64,000 nucleotides of DNA, taken from assembly GCA_021780315.1 (NCBI GenBank), contig JAJXYY010000041.1, forward strand, positions 1 to 64,000. Direction: 5' to 3'. The notes beneath the pieces are model-generated. The model did no database searches, was not told where the DNA came from, and saw only the letters and a program-made list of their open reading frames with translations. This document shows positions 16,554 through 25,406 of the stretch, piece after piece. This stretch comes from Acidobacteriota bacterium. Its GTDB lineage: Bacteria; Acidobacteriota; Terriglobia; Terriglobales; Acidobacteriaceae. Position 1 is the first letter of the stretch. Each line of letters begins with the position of its first letter. Position numbers and translations under genes: made by a program.

Positions 16554-18251
16554 CTAGCCTGGTGAGTCGCGGCGTCTTTGAGCCAAATACCGATGGATAT
16601 TCGAAACGACCACAGAGCCCTCACCCACCGCAGATGCGACACGTTTCACGGATTCAGCTCTGGCGTCACCGACAGCGTAGATACCCGGAACACTGGTCGC
16701 GTACGGCGTAGCTTCAAACCCCAAACGGCCTCCAGTGAGAACGAATCCTTTCGCATCGAGTTTGACGGTGCCATATAGCCACCCGGAGTTGGGTTCTGCG
16801 CCAATCATGACAAAGACAGCGGAAATCGGTTTCCGTGTTATCTCGGCAGTTTTTCTGTCTCTCCATGTGACAAAATCAAGGGCCGCCTCACCTTCCAACC
16901 TTTCGATTTCGGTGTTTGGGTAGACGGTGATCTGCGGTGAACGTTCGATTCGTGAAATGAGATATTGTGACATCGTACTTTTGAGAGACGAACTACGAAT
17001 GATGTGATGTACGTGTCCTGCAATACTGGAGAGGAAAACTGACGCCTGCCCTGCCGAATTCCCCCCTCCTACAACGATGATCTCTCGTTCGCGGCACAAC
17101 AGAGACTCCATCGCGGTCGCAGCATAATAGAGTCCCCTATTTTCAAACTCTTGCTGGTTCTTTATGTCGAGCTTTCTGTATCGCGCCCCACTTGCGATGA
17201 CGACCGAGCGTGCACAAACAGCAGCACCCCCAGCGAGCATCAATCTATGGAAGCCATCCACTTGTTCCACGCTTATAACTTCCCGTGAGATGGCGAAGCG
17301 GACGCCAAACTTGAGCGCTTGGAGATGGCCACGGCTCGCCAACTGCGCTCCTGACAGTCCGGTCGGAAATCCAAGATAGTTTTCAATCTTCGAGCTCGTG
17401 CCGGCTTGGCCGCCTGGAGCATTCCCTTCAACAACAATTGTCGATAAGCCCTCCGAAGCTGCATACACTGCTGTGGCTAATCCTGCTGGACCAGCTCCAA
17501 CGACCGCAACGTCGTAAATCGTGTGAGGTTCAGGGATCTCAGTGATACCCAGATGGTCAGCGAGATCGCAGATTGCAGGTCGAACCAGAACATGGCCATT
17601 CAGCAGCACGACTTCCGGCATCTTGGTCCTAGCTGTGCTGTGTTCGAACTCTTCATTGGTCGGCAGCTCTTCTACTCGGTGTGGGTAGTAATTGTGAACT
17701 AAAAAACGACGGAGGCATAAAAGGTCAGGATCGTCTTGGAATCCTCGAAGTACGACGCCTGTAGACGGATCGTCGATCATACCGATACGGCGCCATATGC
17801 AAGCGGAGACGATAATATTCGTGACATCGCCCTCATGGCGCATAAGCGTCCGCAGATTCATCCGAGATATGCGCAGTAGCCGACTGGTCGAGGCCGTCCG
17901 TGCTTCAGCTACTGTTCGTTGTGTGTTTAAGAGGTTTAGCTCACCGCTGAATTCGCCCGGACGCAGGGAGCGGAAGACTTTAAAGCCGCCCCCTCTCACT
18001 AGAAGCCGGCTCTCTATCTCTCCTGTGAGGACGACGAACATATCCGTATCCCGATCACCATACGTGTATAGACAGGTATCCTTTGGGACAATCTCCTCTC
18101 GACCATATGACGCAATTCTGTGGAGCATTTCGTCGCTGAATACGGGAAAGGCGAGATCGCTGCGAAACTCCGCATCGGGTCTGAACGAAGATGCAGGTTC
18201 AGGCGATGTGGCCTGATCTCCTGGCGTGAACTCCTCACCCAGCTCGCTCAT
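16554..18251 (-). CDS. Cyclic-nucleotide-binding domain fused to thioredoxin-reductase-like flavoprotein
   Basis: About 565 residues. Residues 35-155 form a CNB/CRP-type sensor (VLTGEIESRLLV, LRPGEFSGELNLL). After a linker a two-dinucleotide-fold flavoprotein follows: VVGAGPAGLATAVYA for FAD, APGGQAGTSSKIENYLGF, VVGGGNSAGQAS for NAD(P)H and GIYAVGDARAES for FAD. Where thioredoxin reductase has its Cys-x2-Cys pair, this protein reads YYAATAMES, so dithiol exchange by the usual route is impossible. It probably passes electrons to another acceptor under control of a nucleotide or ligand. The start at 18251 is approximate; 18260 and 18287 are also in frame. Confidence 0.85.
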   Translation of the reverse strand: MSELGEEFTPGDQATSPEPASSFRPDAEFRSDLAFPVFSDEMLHRIASYGREEIVPKDTCLYTYGDRDTDMFVVLTGEIESRLLVRGGGFKVFRSLRPGEFSGELNLLNTQRTVAEARTASTSRLLRISRMNLRTLMRHEGDVTNIIVSACIWRRIGMIDDPSTGVVLRGFQDDPDLLCLRRFLVHNYYPHRVEELPTNEEFEHSTARTKMPEVVLLNGHVLVRPAICDLADHLGITEIPEPHTIYDVAVVGAGPAGLATAVYAASEGLSTIVVEGNAPGGQAGTSSKIENYLGFPTGLSGAQLASRGHLQALKFGVRFAISREVISVEQVDGFHRLMLAGGAAVCARSVVIASGARYRKLDIKNQQEFENRGLYYAATAMESLLCREREIIVVGGGNSAGQASVFLSSIAGHVHHIIRSSSLKSTMSQYLISRIERSPQITVYPNTEIERLEGEAALDFVTWRDRKTAEITRKPISAVFVMIGAEPNSGWLYGTVKLDAKGFVLTGGRLGFEATPYATSVPGIYAVGDARAESVKRVASAVGEGSVVVSNIHRYLAQRRRDSPG

Positions 18252-18383
18252 TTTCCGCATCTCCCGCAGACTAGCCGAAAGCAGCAACTACAGGTGTCCA
18301 TAAAGGAATCTCCCCAATAATCATCACGTTTGAGTCCGTCATTATCGCCTCTGGAACTGTCGTTGGCAGTAAAGGAGTGAGGA

Positions 18384-19163
18384 CTATACACTTTTATTCT
18401 GACCACCATCGACATCGACAATAGCCCCATGAATCCATCTTGCTTCTTCTGTTGCGAGAAAAACAACAAGCTCCGCGACATCACTTGGCTCTCCGAGGCG
18501 AGAGATTTTCAAGCGCTGGGTCAAATCAATGAGATATTTGCCATAGTCGATACCTTCTTGTACGGCGAGCTTCTCAATCAGTTTCTTGCGGCGCGAAGTC
18601 TGTATTGTGCCTGGCTGAACCAGGTTGACGTGAACCGAGTCCTGAAGGCCTTGCTCGGCGATTGACTTGGATAGTGCCGCAATTCCGCCATTCACCGCCG
18701 ACACCAGTGAAAGATGGCGTTCTGGCATTCGTGCCGTGCCTCCGCCGATCATGACGAGATGACCTCTTGCTTCCCTTAACATCGTCCAAGTTCTCTTGAT
18801 GACTCTGAGATTCGCAAAAAGTTTCAGCCCGAACCCTGCCGCCCAGTCCTCATCCTCGAGTTCGAGAAAGCTGCCTTGCGGAGCTGCGCCTGCATTGGTG
18901 ACGAGGATATCTAGGCCACCCCACGATTGTTCAATGTCCCTAGCCAGGTTTGCAGCCGCGTCAGAGTCAGTCAGGTCGAGAGCAGCGAACCGAACATCAG
19001 GCGTCAACGACTGTAGCTCGTTGCATTTGGAAGAGAGCTCTTCTTGGCTTCGAGAAGTGAGATAGACGCTGGCACCTTCAAGTGCAAATCGACGGGCGAT
19101 AGCTGCCCCGATTCCTCTTCCGGAACCGGTCACGAGTACACGTTTTCGGTTGAATCGTTGCAT
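18384..19163 (-). CDS. Atypical short-chain dehydrogenase/reductase
   Basis: A 259-residue SDR with the cofactor loop TGSGRGIGAAIA, DLTD, the VTNAGAAP motif and a C-terminal VDVDGGQ. The start at 19163 follows AAAGGAA. The catalytic site is altered: in LVSAVNGGIAAL the YxxxK tyrosine is Val154 and the lysine is Asn158, and the preceding serine is glycine (IGGGTARM). Either it is not a dehydrogenase or it uses another mechanism. It lies 110 bases after the hydrolase at 20.1 kb and 132 bases before the flavoprotein, same strand. Confidence 0.85.
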   Translation of the reverse strand: MQRFNRKRVLVTGSGRGIGAAIARRFALEGASVYLTSRSQEELSSKCNELQSLTPDVRFAALDLTDSDAAANLARDIEQSWGGLDILVTNAGAAPQGSFLELEDEDWAAGFGLKLFANLRVIKRTWTMLREARGHLVMIGGGTARMPERHLSLVSAVNGGIAALSKSIAEQGLQDSVHVNLVQPGTIQTSRRKKLIEKLAVQEGIDYGKYLIDLTQRLKISRLGEPSDVAELVVFLATEEARWIHGAIVDVDGGQNKSV

Positions 19164-19273
19164 CGATTCCTTTCGTCTAAGAAGGTAAAAGCTCGGCTGC
19201 GAAATGAAGTGTCTCTCCGTGCCACTTAGTCCACTACCGTCGAACAGCGTTTCATATTGATAGGTTGAAGCAC

Positions 19274-20158
19274 CTATCGTCCGAAGGCAGATTTGATTTC
19301 GTCCGCCACAAGATGGACATTCTCGTCCAGTACAAAGTGGCCCGCGTCTAGCCAAACGAGCTTGGCTTCAGGTATATCGCGCAAATACGCCTCAGCCCCA
19401 GACGGCACGAAGAATGGATCCTTCTCGCCCCAGACGATCAGCGTCTTGGGCGCATGTGCGCGGAACGCAGCCTGCCACTCGGGATATAGCGCAATGTTGG
19501 ACTTGTAGTTCTCCAACAGATCGACCTGATAGTCCTGCACTCCGGGCCGGTCGAGTAAAGCTTGATCCAGTATCCAGTTGTCCGGGTTGATGGCTGCGGG
19601 ATCCTTCGCCCCGACGAGCCAATGGAACTTTGTCCCCTCCAGACTTACAAACTCGCGTGCGGGCTTCTCAGTCTCCGGCGTGCGTTTTTCCCACAGTGGC
19701 AGCAAAACCTTCTTCGGTGCATCACCAACGCCCTCCATGTAGGCATTGGCATTCTGAATAATGAAGCCCTTTACCTGTTCGGGCCTCTCAGTGAAAAGTC
19801 GGAATCCTATCGGGCCTCCGTAATCCTGCATGTACAGGATGTAGGACGTGAGATTAAGTTGTGCGAGCAGGCCGCGCACATACGATGCAAGATGATCGAA
19901 GGTGTACTCAAACTCCTTGATCGATGGCGCATCAGAATGTCCAAAGCCGATGTAGTCGGGGGCGATCAGGTGAAACTGGTCGGCAAGGGCGCGGATGAGC
20001 TCACGAAACATTTGACTGCTGGTCGGGAGCCCGTGCAGTAGAACAATTGTGGGCGCTTGTGGGTCACCTGCCTCGCGATAGAACAACTTGCGACCATTGA
20101 CAGTTGCTGTTCGATAGTAAGTAATCTGCGACTGGCCTTGCGATATTGACGATGTCAT
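19274..20158 (-). CDS. Alpha/beta hydrolase (epoxide hydrolase/dehalogenase-like)
   Basis: A 294-residue cytoplasmic hydrolase with LLHGLPTSS, nucleophile elbow YMQDYGGPIGFR (Asp), acid in WGEKDPFF and catalytic His in LDAGHFVLDE. No signal peptide. It is very close to the paralogue at 25407 (both share KLFYREAG/KIFYREAG and INPDNW/VSPDSY regions). It heads the minus-strand run with the SDR, the flavoprotein and the DUF7002-like gene. The upstream element at 20228 is shared with the CMD promoter. Confidence 0.88.
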   Translation of the reverse strand: MTSSISQGQSQITYYRTATVNGRKLFYREAGDPQAPTIVLLHGLPTSSQMFRELIRALADQFHLIAPDYIGFGHSDAPSIKEFEYTFDHLASYVRGLLAQLNLTSYILYMQDYGGPIGFRLFTERPEQVKGFIIQNANAYMEGVGDAPKKVLLPLWEKRTPETEKPAREFVSLEGTKFHWLVGAKDPAAINPDNWILDQALLDRPGVQDYQVDLLENYKSNIALYPEWQAAFRAHAPKTLIVWGEKDPFFVPSGAEAYLRDIPEAKLVWLDAGHFVLDENVHLVADEIKSAFGR

Positions 20159-20227
20159 TGGTACTCCTTGTCGATCGTGCTTCGGATATTACGATGTGTT
20201 CTAAATTAGGAGCGGGCTAACACGAAG

Positions 20228-20271
20228 AAAAGTTCCAAATACTCAATTCATCAATGAGGATTTGTTACGAA
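20228..20271 (-). promoter_or_regulatory. Shared 44-bp upstream element (copy B)
   Basis: 33 of 44 positions match 6742-6785, including AAAAGTTCCAAAT, TGAG and a terminal CGAA. It is 70 bases upstream of the hydrolase ATG on the same strand orientation as copy A relative to its gene. It is probably an operator or an extended promoter. Confidence 0.5.
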
Positions 20272-20464
20272 CGCCTCACGCCGACAAGCACATCAGTATG
20301 AATCTGCCTGCTTACACTCGATAAGCGCGCGTCAATGAATAGAGCCTGACTGACCCAGATGTTTCCTGTAGCATATTTCAAACCGTAAGACGCTTTATGG
20401 CGTTGTGCATCTGAAGCCTTTACTCTGCGTCGTTCTGGAGTTCTGCTCACCCTCAATAATTAGA

Positions 20465-20518
20465 GCAGGCGTTATCACCGCGCCTGCCAGAGAGAGTGGT
20501 GAGTGGGCCCAGCCCACT
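20465..20518 (-). terminator. Pair of hairpins downstream of the DUF417 gene
   Basis: GCAGGCG (20465-20471) pairs with CGCCTGC (20481-20487), and AGTGGGC (20502-20508) pairs with GCCCACT (20512-20518) around a CCA loop. They lie 115-170 bases past the DUF417 stop and may end that transcript. Neither has a clear T-run on the minus strand, so intrinsic termination is not certain. Confidence 0.35.
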
Positions 20519-20634
20519 TTATAGTGCGTCCAACGCGCTCCTGAGTTGATCAGACAGGCCGCAAGGTACTGATCTGATGTAAGCGTCTCGCTAATCTTCT
20601 TGATTGGAGGTTTTCTTCAGCTGCGGCGTGGATG

Positions 20635-21192
20635 CTAGGAGATGCTTCCATCGGGCATTCTGGCTTTGTCGCCGAAGCGCACGGACAGGTACAACGCCAC
20701 CCCTAGTGAGAGCAGGTCTTTGTAGAGGAACAGGCCCATGAAGCTCAGGTAAGGTCTACCATGCACGATCGTGATCGCGCCAGGGGTTGTCAGCAACATG
20801 CTGCTGGTGGTTAGAAACATCATCGTCGCCACCACACCACCGAGAATGCCGGCCCTCGGCCACCGGTAGCCCGCTAACAGTAGCAAAGCGGCGGTCCACT
20901 CTGTAGCTCCGATGAGATCAGAGCCGTGGTACGTACCGAACAGCTTGAATTGCCAGGCGATAAGCGGGCTGTTCGTCACGAGCGGGACAATGCCATCCGC
21001 ACCTTGAGCCGTCATCTTGTAGGAGCCTGCCCAAAGCAGCATTACGATCATCCCGACGCTGCAAACTAGAAACGGCACATCGTGAGTCCGAAGCCAAGAA
21101 GCGTACCTCAATGGCAGACTGCGTAAAGGACTCGTTACCCCGACAGGCACGATCGGACTGAGAGTGTTCTGCGATCCTGATGTCTTATTCAT
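20635..21192 (-). CDS. DUF417 (YkgB/RclC-like) membrane protein
   Basis: A 185-residue membrane protein with four predicted helices. MLLWAGSYKMTAQGADGIVP, VTNSPLIAW, GATEWTAALLLLAGYRWP, SSMLLTTPGA and LFLYKDLLSLGVAL are the conserved landmarks of DUF417, a DoxX-related family that includes the reactive-chlorine-induced RclC of enterobacteria. That gives a plausible role in oxidant or electrophile stress; the biochemical activity is unknown. It lies downstream of the hydrolase ending at 21385, separated by a strong hairpin. Confidence 0.83.
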   Translation of the reverse strand: MNKTSGSQNTLSPIVPVGVTSPLRSLPLRYASWLRTHDVPFLVCSVGMIVMLLWAGSYKMTAQGADGIVPLVTNSPLIAWQFKLFGTYHGSDLIGATEWTAALLLLAGYRWPRAGILGGVVATMMFLTTSSMLLTTPGAITIVHGRPYLSFMGLFLYKDLLSLGVALYLSVRFGDKARMPDGSIS

Positions 21193-21303
21193 TCAACGTT
21201 TCCCTATTTGCGCGGTGCTTCGAATCGCCCCAGTAATGAGCTGGAGACTGAGGGCGTCAGAGCCGAACAGCATCGGCACCCTATCCAACACGTACGTTTG
21301 ACC

Positions 21304-21343
21304 GGAAACCTACGGACGGCGCGCAATACGTCCGTAGGTTTCC
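21304..21343. terminator. Perfect 15-bp hairpin between hydrolase and DUF417 genes
   Basis: GGAAACCTACGGACG (21304-21318) and its exact complement (21329-21343) enclose a 10-base loop. It lies 42 bases beyond the hydrolase stop and 112 bases before the DUF417 start on the transcribed minus strand. It lacks a following T-run, so it may be an RNA-processing or stability element rather than a full terminator. Confidence 0.5.
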
Positions 21344-21384
21344 CCTGAACTTATTTAACCGGGTCGTGACATTACCATCGTGGA

Positions 21385-22284
21385 TTATGCCACTACTTTC
21401 TCGTAGAACGTACGGATGTGCTCAGCGATGTAGTTCAGACAGTCCTCTGTAGCAAAATGTCCCGCAGATAGCCGATGCATCTCTGCTTTTGGCAGATCTT
21501 TGAGGTATGCTTCGCCGCCTTCGGGTGTGAAGAAGATGTCTCCTTGTCCCCAAAAGATGATTGTCTTCGGTTGCTGTTGCTTGAGGAATTCCTGCCACTT
21601 GGGATACAAGGTGACGTTGTGGCGATAGTCGTAGAACAGATCGAGTTGAAGCTGACGCCCATGAGGCCGTTGCAGCGTTTGGAAATAGTCCATATTCCAT
21701 GCATCAGGGCTCATCAGAGCTGGATTGGTTGAGCCGCTGAGGTAGGTAGCCTTGACGGTACCCAAGTCGAGCAGACCTGCAGCTCCTTGTTCGTTTTCCT
21801 TACTACGGTCGAGCCACAGCGCATTGCGCAAGCTGCCCCAAGCGGCACTGAAGCCAACCTCATAAGCGTTTGTATTCTGAAGGATCAGCCACTCCAATGC
21901 CTCTGGATTCCTTGTCATGATTCTGAAACCGACAGGACCGCCATAGTCCTGCATGTAAAGACCGTACCGCTTGAACCCCTTTGCTTTCAAAAAACCCTCT
22001 GTGATTTCTGCCAACTTGTCGAAGGTGTAAGAAAAGATTGCGGGGTCGGGAGTATCACTGTTCCCGAAGCCGGGATAGTCGGGGGCAATCACGTGAAAGC
22101 GGGATGCAAGCGCCGGCATCAGTTCACGGAATTGGTGCGAAGAGGCCGGCCATCCGTGCAGCAGAACGAGTTTCGGACTGGAAGGATCGCCAGCTTCACG
22201 ATAAGCGATATTCAGACCGTCGACGACGATTGAACCAAAAGTGACAGTGCGGGCGGTGACAGCTGGAGTATGTACTGAACTCAT
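21385..22284 (-). CDS. Alpha/beta hydrolase (epoxide hydrolase/dehalogenase-like)
   Basis: About 299 residues from the ATG at 22284, which follows AGGAG at seven bases; the longer open frame to 22416 is not supported. LLHGWPASSHQF, nucleophile elbow YMQDYGGPVGFR (Asp), acid in WGQGDIFF and His in LSAGHFATED give the usual triad. No signal peptide. It is a paralogue of the proteins at 13.9, 19.3 and 25.4 kb. Divergent from it, 431 bases away, is a decayed LysR copy, which matches the LysR/hydrolase arrangement on the other side of this locus. Confidence 0.88.
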   Translation of the reverse strand: MSSVHTPAVTARTVTFGSIVVDGLNIAYREAGDPSSPKLVLLHGWPASSHQFRELMPALASRFHVIAPDYPGFGNSDTPDPAIFSYTFDKLAEITEGFLKAKGFKRYGLYMQDYGGPVGFRIMTRNPEALEWLILQNTNAYEVGFSAAWGSLRNALWLDRSKENEQGAAGLLDLGTVKATYLSGSTNPALMSPDAWNMDYFQTLQRPHGRQLQLDLFYDYRHNVTLYPKWQEFLKQQQPKTIIFWGQGDIFFTPEGGEAYLKDLPKAEMHRLSAGHFATEDCLNYIAEHIRTFYEKVVA

Positions 22285-22714
22285 GAGAATCTCCTGTAGG
22301 GTACAAGAAGGCCGGATCTGCTGTCCGGAGTTGGAAGGGTTAGCAATAAGAAAACTTCCCTTGTTTGCGGATAGTTTGCGAAAATTAGGAGCTGGAAGTG
22401 AGTGCGACGAGCACAAAGACAGCTTCCGATCGGACGGTTATCGTCTTGGCCTTCTAAGCCAGTCGTAGCCCAGATTGATCCGGTCATCGTTCGGCTTGTC
22501 ATTTCAGCGTCATCTGGAACACATCCCTTCGGCTCATGCCTTGCGGCCGAATCAACCGGCCCTGGCCTAGTAGGTTCGTGTAAAGCACCCGTAAGCCCCA
22601 AATGGATTCATAGGTACTGTCCCTTTCGCCCAGTTACGGCACATTCAGAATACGGACGCAGAAATACGAATAAAAACGAGAAATTGTGATTGAAATAGTG
22701 AGCATGGCTCAACT
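22285..22714. other. Intergenic region, 430 bases, no supported gene
   Basis: Upstream region of the hydrolase at 22284. Nothing coding could be supported on either strand; it should hold the hydrolase promoter and, at the right end, the former start of the decayed LysR copy. Confidence 0.35.
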
Positions 22715-22900
22715 GTGACCCGAAGTAATATTGGTCTGGACAGTCTTCGAACCTTGGTGGCCACCCAATATATCGACGGATTTGGTCGTGCGTCGGAGCA
22801 CCCAGGCCGGTCGCCGTACACCATGAGCCTGCAAGTGCGACTCCTCGACGAGGAAGCGCTAGGCGCAGCGGTTCTTCACCGAGACGAACAGACGCCCATT
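22715..22900 (+). pseudogene. Decayed LysR-type regulator fragment
   Basis: The translated frame gives GLDSLRTLVATQYIDGFGRA and then SLQVRLLDEE, clearly matching the N-terminal helix-turn-helix of the intact LysR at 24458 (SLDSLRTLVATQDLGGFGRA and SLQMKRLQEE). Similarity fades after about 45 residues, and no effector domain follows. Bases 22736-22768 are an exact 33-bp inverted copy of 24405-24437. It is a remnant of a duplicated regulator, facing away from the hydrolase at 22284. Confidence 0.75.
22736..22768 (+). repeat. 33-bp exact inverted repeat, left copy (partner 24405-24437)
   Basis: The sequence starting CTGGACAGTCTTCG is the exact reverse complement of 24405-24437 inside the intact LysR gene. 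It marks the inverted duplication of the LysR 5' end; recombination between the copies would invert the 1.6 kb between them. Confidence 0.85.
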
Positions 22901-23573
22901 TACATACGGGAGACGATAGATTTCACACTAGAAGGCGCTGATCTTGGCATGGGTCGGAGTAAATTAGCTTTCGCAGGAAGCACAGCTTGTAAGAGGACGG
23001 CGACGCTAAGTTATTAGGGAGAGGCGCGCTCTAGGTGTCATGCACCAGTCCACTCCGATTGCAATGTCCGGTTCCACAGGAAAAGCTTCAGCAACGGTGC
23101 AGCCGCACTCCACAGAGGACCTCATGGGAGCAGATAAGGCCTGTTGTGCAGATAAGCTCGTCCGGACGCTACACAAGCTGCATGTCACCGTTCATCGCAA
23201 AGAGCGACAAGGGACGCTGCGAGAATCCCGATGGTCGCTCCACGCGCAACGCCCCCTCTTCCCGCGTTAGGCTGAGTGCTCCATAATGTCCTCCCAAATA
23301 TGAGTACACACTCGGCCGCAACCCCACCTCAACCAAGCACACTGAAACGAACAGCTCAAACTACCAGACTCACTCAGAAGAATGGTTTGTTCAACGAACA
23401 TCTGGTGTCCTGAATCTGACGTTCCTTGAACAGAAACACGGCCAAGAGGATTGGAAGCTTGCGGCAGGAAGAGCCTGTTCTGGGTTCTTCGACTGCGTTT
23501 GTCGCAAGAAACCTCGCCAAACTCTGCTCAGGATGATAGGCCAACTTATACAACGAACTTCTAGGACAGGACA
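22901..23573. other. Non-coding stretch after the LysR remnant
   Basis: About 670 bases with no gene I can support. It is probably decayed sequence left by the duplication that produced the LysR fragment, and it ends at the stop codon of the intact LysR. Confidence 0.35.
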
Positions 23574-24458
23574 CTAGATAAGCTCTCGTCTCGGGCGGGA
23601 ACGCAGGTAAGTGGCCACCAACTCTTCTGTGATTTCGGCGAACCGCACCGCGTTCGGAGCCCGAAGGCCGCGTCTGCGATGCAGCGTGATGGGAATGTTC
23701 CCTAGTGGGGGGAGGCCCAGCTCGATAATTTGCACGTCCGTCGGCAGGCCAAGCTCGGCTCGCGAGGTCAATCCCAGACCAGCACTGACGGCGGCCCACA
23801 CCCCCGTTAAACTCGGGCTGGTCATTGCCACGCGCCAGGAGCGTCCAACACTTTCCAATGCGTCCAGTCCGGGTGTCTGACATCCGCATGGGGGGTTGAA
23901 GAGAGCGAGCGGTAACGGCTGCCTTGGACGATCCCTAAAGCTGGGGCTTGCGATCCAGTGCAACGGAAGCTCGGTCAACAGTTGCGCCGTCTTCTTTTGT
24001 GCACCTCCCAGTGTCAAGACAAGGTCAAGGTCGCCGGAGTCGACCGCCTGCAGGAGTACTTGGCCGAGGTCGACCGTCACCTCAAGTTTTACAAGTGGAT
24101 AGAGCGCGTTGAACCGCGCAATTACCAGAGGTAATACGTTACTCGTGAAATCTTGACCGAATCCAATTCGAACGACACCTGCAAGAGACGATCCACGCAG
24201 AGTATCCACCATCTCATCATTGAGCTCTAGCACCCTCCGGGCATATCGAAGAGCGATCTCTCCCTGCTCAGTGAGAATCATCTTCCGACCCTGCTTCCGA
24301 AAGAGCGGGACGCCGATCTCCTCCTGCAGTCGCTTCATCTGCAAGCTGATAGCCGAGGGAGTGCGTAAAAGCCGTTCCGCAGCACGCCCAAAACCACCCA
24401 GGTCTTGGGTGGCCACCAAGGTTCGAAGACTGTCCAGGCTGAGGTTATTCAGAAGCAT
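23574..24458 (-). CDS. LysR-family transcriptional regulator
   Basis: A 294-residue LTTR: helix-turn-helix in residues 6-64 (LDSLRTLVATQDLGGFGRAA, AISLQMKRLQEE, ILTEQGEIAL) and an effector-binding domain. It is divergent from the serine hydrolase at 24653 and the hydrolase operon that follows, with a 194-base intergenic region, the classic position for an LTTR that controls the divergent operon. Bases 24405-24437 are duplicated inverted at 22736. The effector may be a substrate or product of the hydrolases; that is inference. Confidence 0.88.
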   Translation of the reverse strand: MLLNNLSLDSLRTLVATQDLGGFGRAAERLLRTPSAISLQMKRLQEEIGVPLFRKQGRKMILTEQGEIALRYARRVLELNDEMVDTLRGSSLAGVVRIGFGQDFTSNVLPLVIARFNALYPLVKLEVTVDLGQVLLQAVDSGDLDLVLTLGGAQKKTAQLLTELPLHWIASPSFRDRPRQPLPLALFNPPCGCQTPGLDALESVGRSWRVAMTSPSLTGVWAAVSAGLGLTSRAELGLPTDVQIIELGLPPLGNIPITLHRRRGLRAPNAVRFAEITEELVATYLRSRPRRELI

Positions 24459-24652
24459 AGTTTAGACATTCTCAACGATAGTGTTAGAAGTTCTCGCTTT
24501 TAGTGATCTTCTCTCATCCATATGCTCCATAGTAGCGCACCTTGCGGTCGGACTGCGACTCGGTCTTTAGTCAGCGATGCACACCAGTCTGATCGCTTAG
24601 AGGATCCAGCAGCGGCTCAGCAAGGGCGTGCCAGCTCGGCGAAAGGTTACTT

Positions 24653-25354
24653 ATGAAAACTATTCCTTCCAACGCAACGATCGTTCTGGTGCATGCCGCA
24701 TGGGCGGATGCATCCTCGTGGTCTGCCGTAATCGGCCCACTCCTCAAATCGGGCGTCAAGGTGATCGCTGCCCAGATTCCAATGACTTCGCTGTCCGATG
24801 ATGTTGCTGCGTTGAAAGTGGCCCTCGAAAGAGCGGGCGCAGGGCCAATCCTCCTCGTCTCCCACTCCTACTCCGGAGGTGTGATCACCGCTCTCGATGG
24901 TGATGATCGCGTCCGAGGTCTCGCCTATGTAGCCGCTATGCCGCCTGCAGAAGGCGAGACGGTGGGAGACCTTTTCTTCCGTGAGGCTCCCCATGAGATG
25001 GCCCCCCATCTGGAACCCGACGTACATGGTCTGTTATGGATGTCGGAGGAAGGCATGAACAATGCGGTCGCCCACCGAGCCACGGCGGAACAAAACGCAA
25101 TCGCAACAGCAGCGCAACGCCCAATTGCGATGAAGTGTCTTGGCGAGACAATACAGACTCCCGCTTGGAGGTCAAAACCTTCATGGTATCTGCTGGCCGA
25201 AGACGACCGCATGTTCAGCCCGAAGACACAACGTTTCGTCGCGGAGCGTATGAGCGCACAAATCCGTTCGTACAATGTTGATCATGCCCCTCAAATTTCA
25301 GAACCAGCCCTCGTTGTGAGGTTCTTGCTGGACGCAGCCAGCGCGTTGCTCTGA
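24653..25354 (+). CDS. Serine alpha/beta hydrolase (EstC-like esterase)
   Basis: A 233-residue hydrolase of the small plant-esterase/EstC type: IVLVHAAWADASSW carries the oxyanion region, LVSHSYSGGVITAL the nucleophile Ser, AEDDRMFSPKTQ the acid and NVDHAPQISEP the catalytic His. It differs from the four aspartate-nucleophile hydrolases nearby. First gene of a plus-strand operon with the hydrolase at 25407 and the membrane protein at 26279; divergent from LysR. A carboxylic ester substrate is likely. Confidence 0.87.
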   Translation: MKTIPSNATIVLVHAAWADASSWSAVIGPLLKSGVKVIAAQIPMTSLSDDVAALKVALERAGAGPILLVSHSYSGGVITALDGDDRVRGLAYVAAMPPAEGETVGDLFFREAPHEMAPHLEPDVHGLLWMSEEGMNNAVAHRATAEQNAIATAAQRPIAMKCLGETIQTPAWRSKPSWYLLAEDDRMFSPKTQRFVAERMSAQIRSYNVDHAPQISEPALVVRFLLDAASALL

Positions 25355-25406
25355 GCGATACGTTATCTCGCGTGCCATCAACTGAACGAACGCTACGGAG
25401 AATCAC

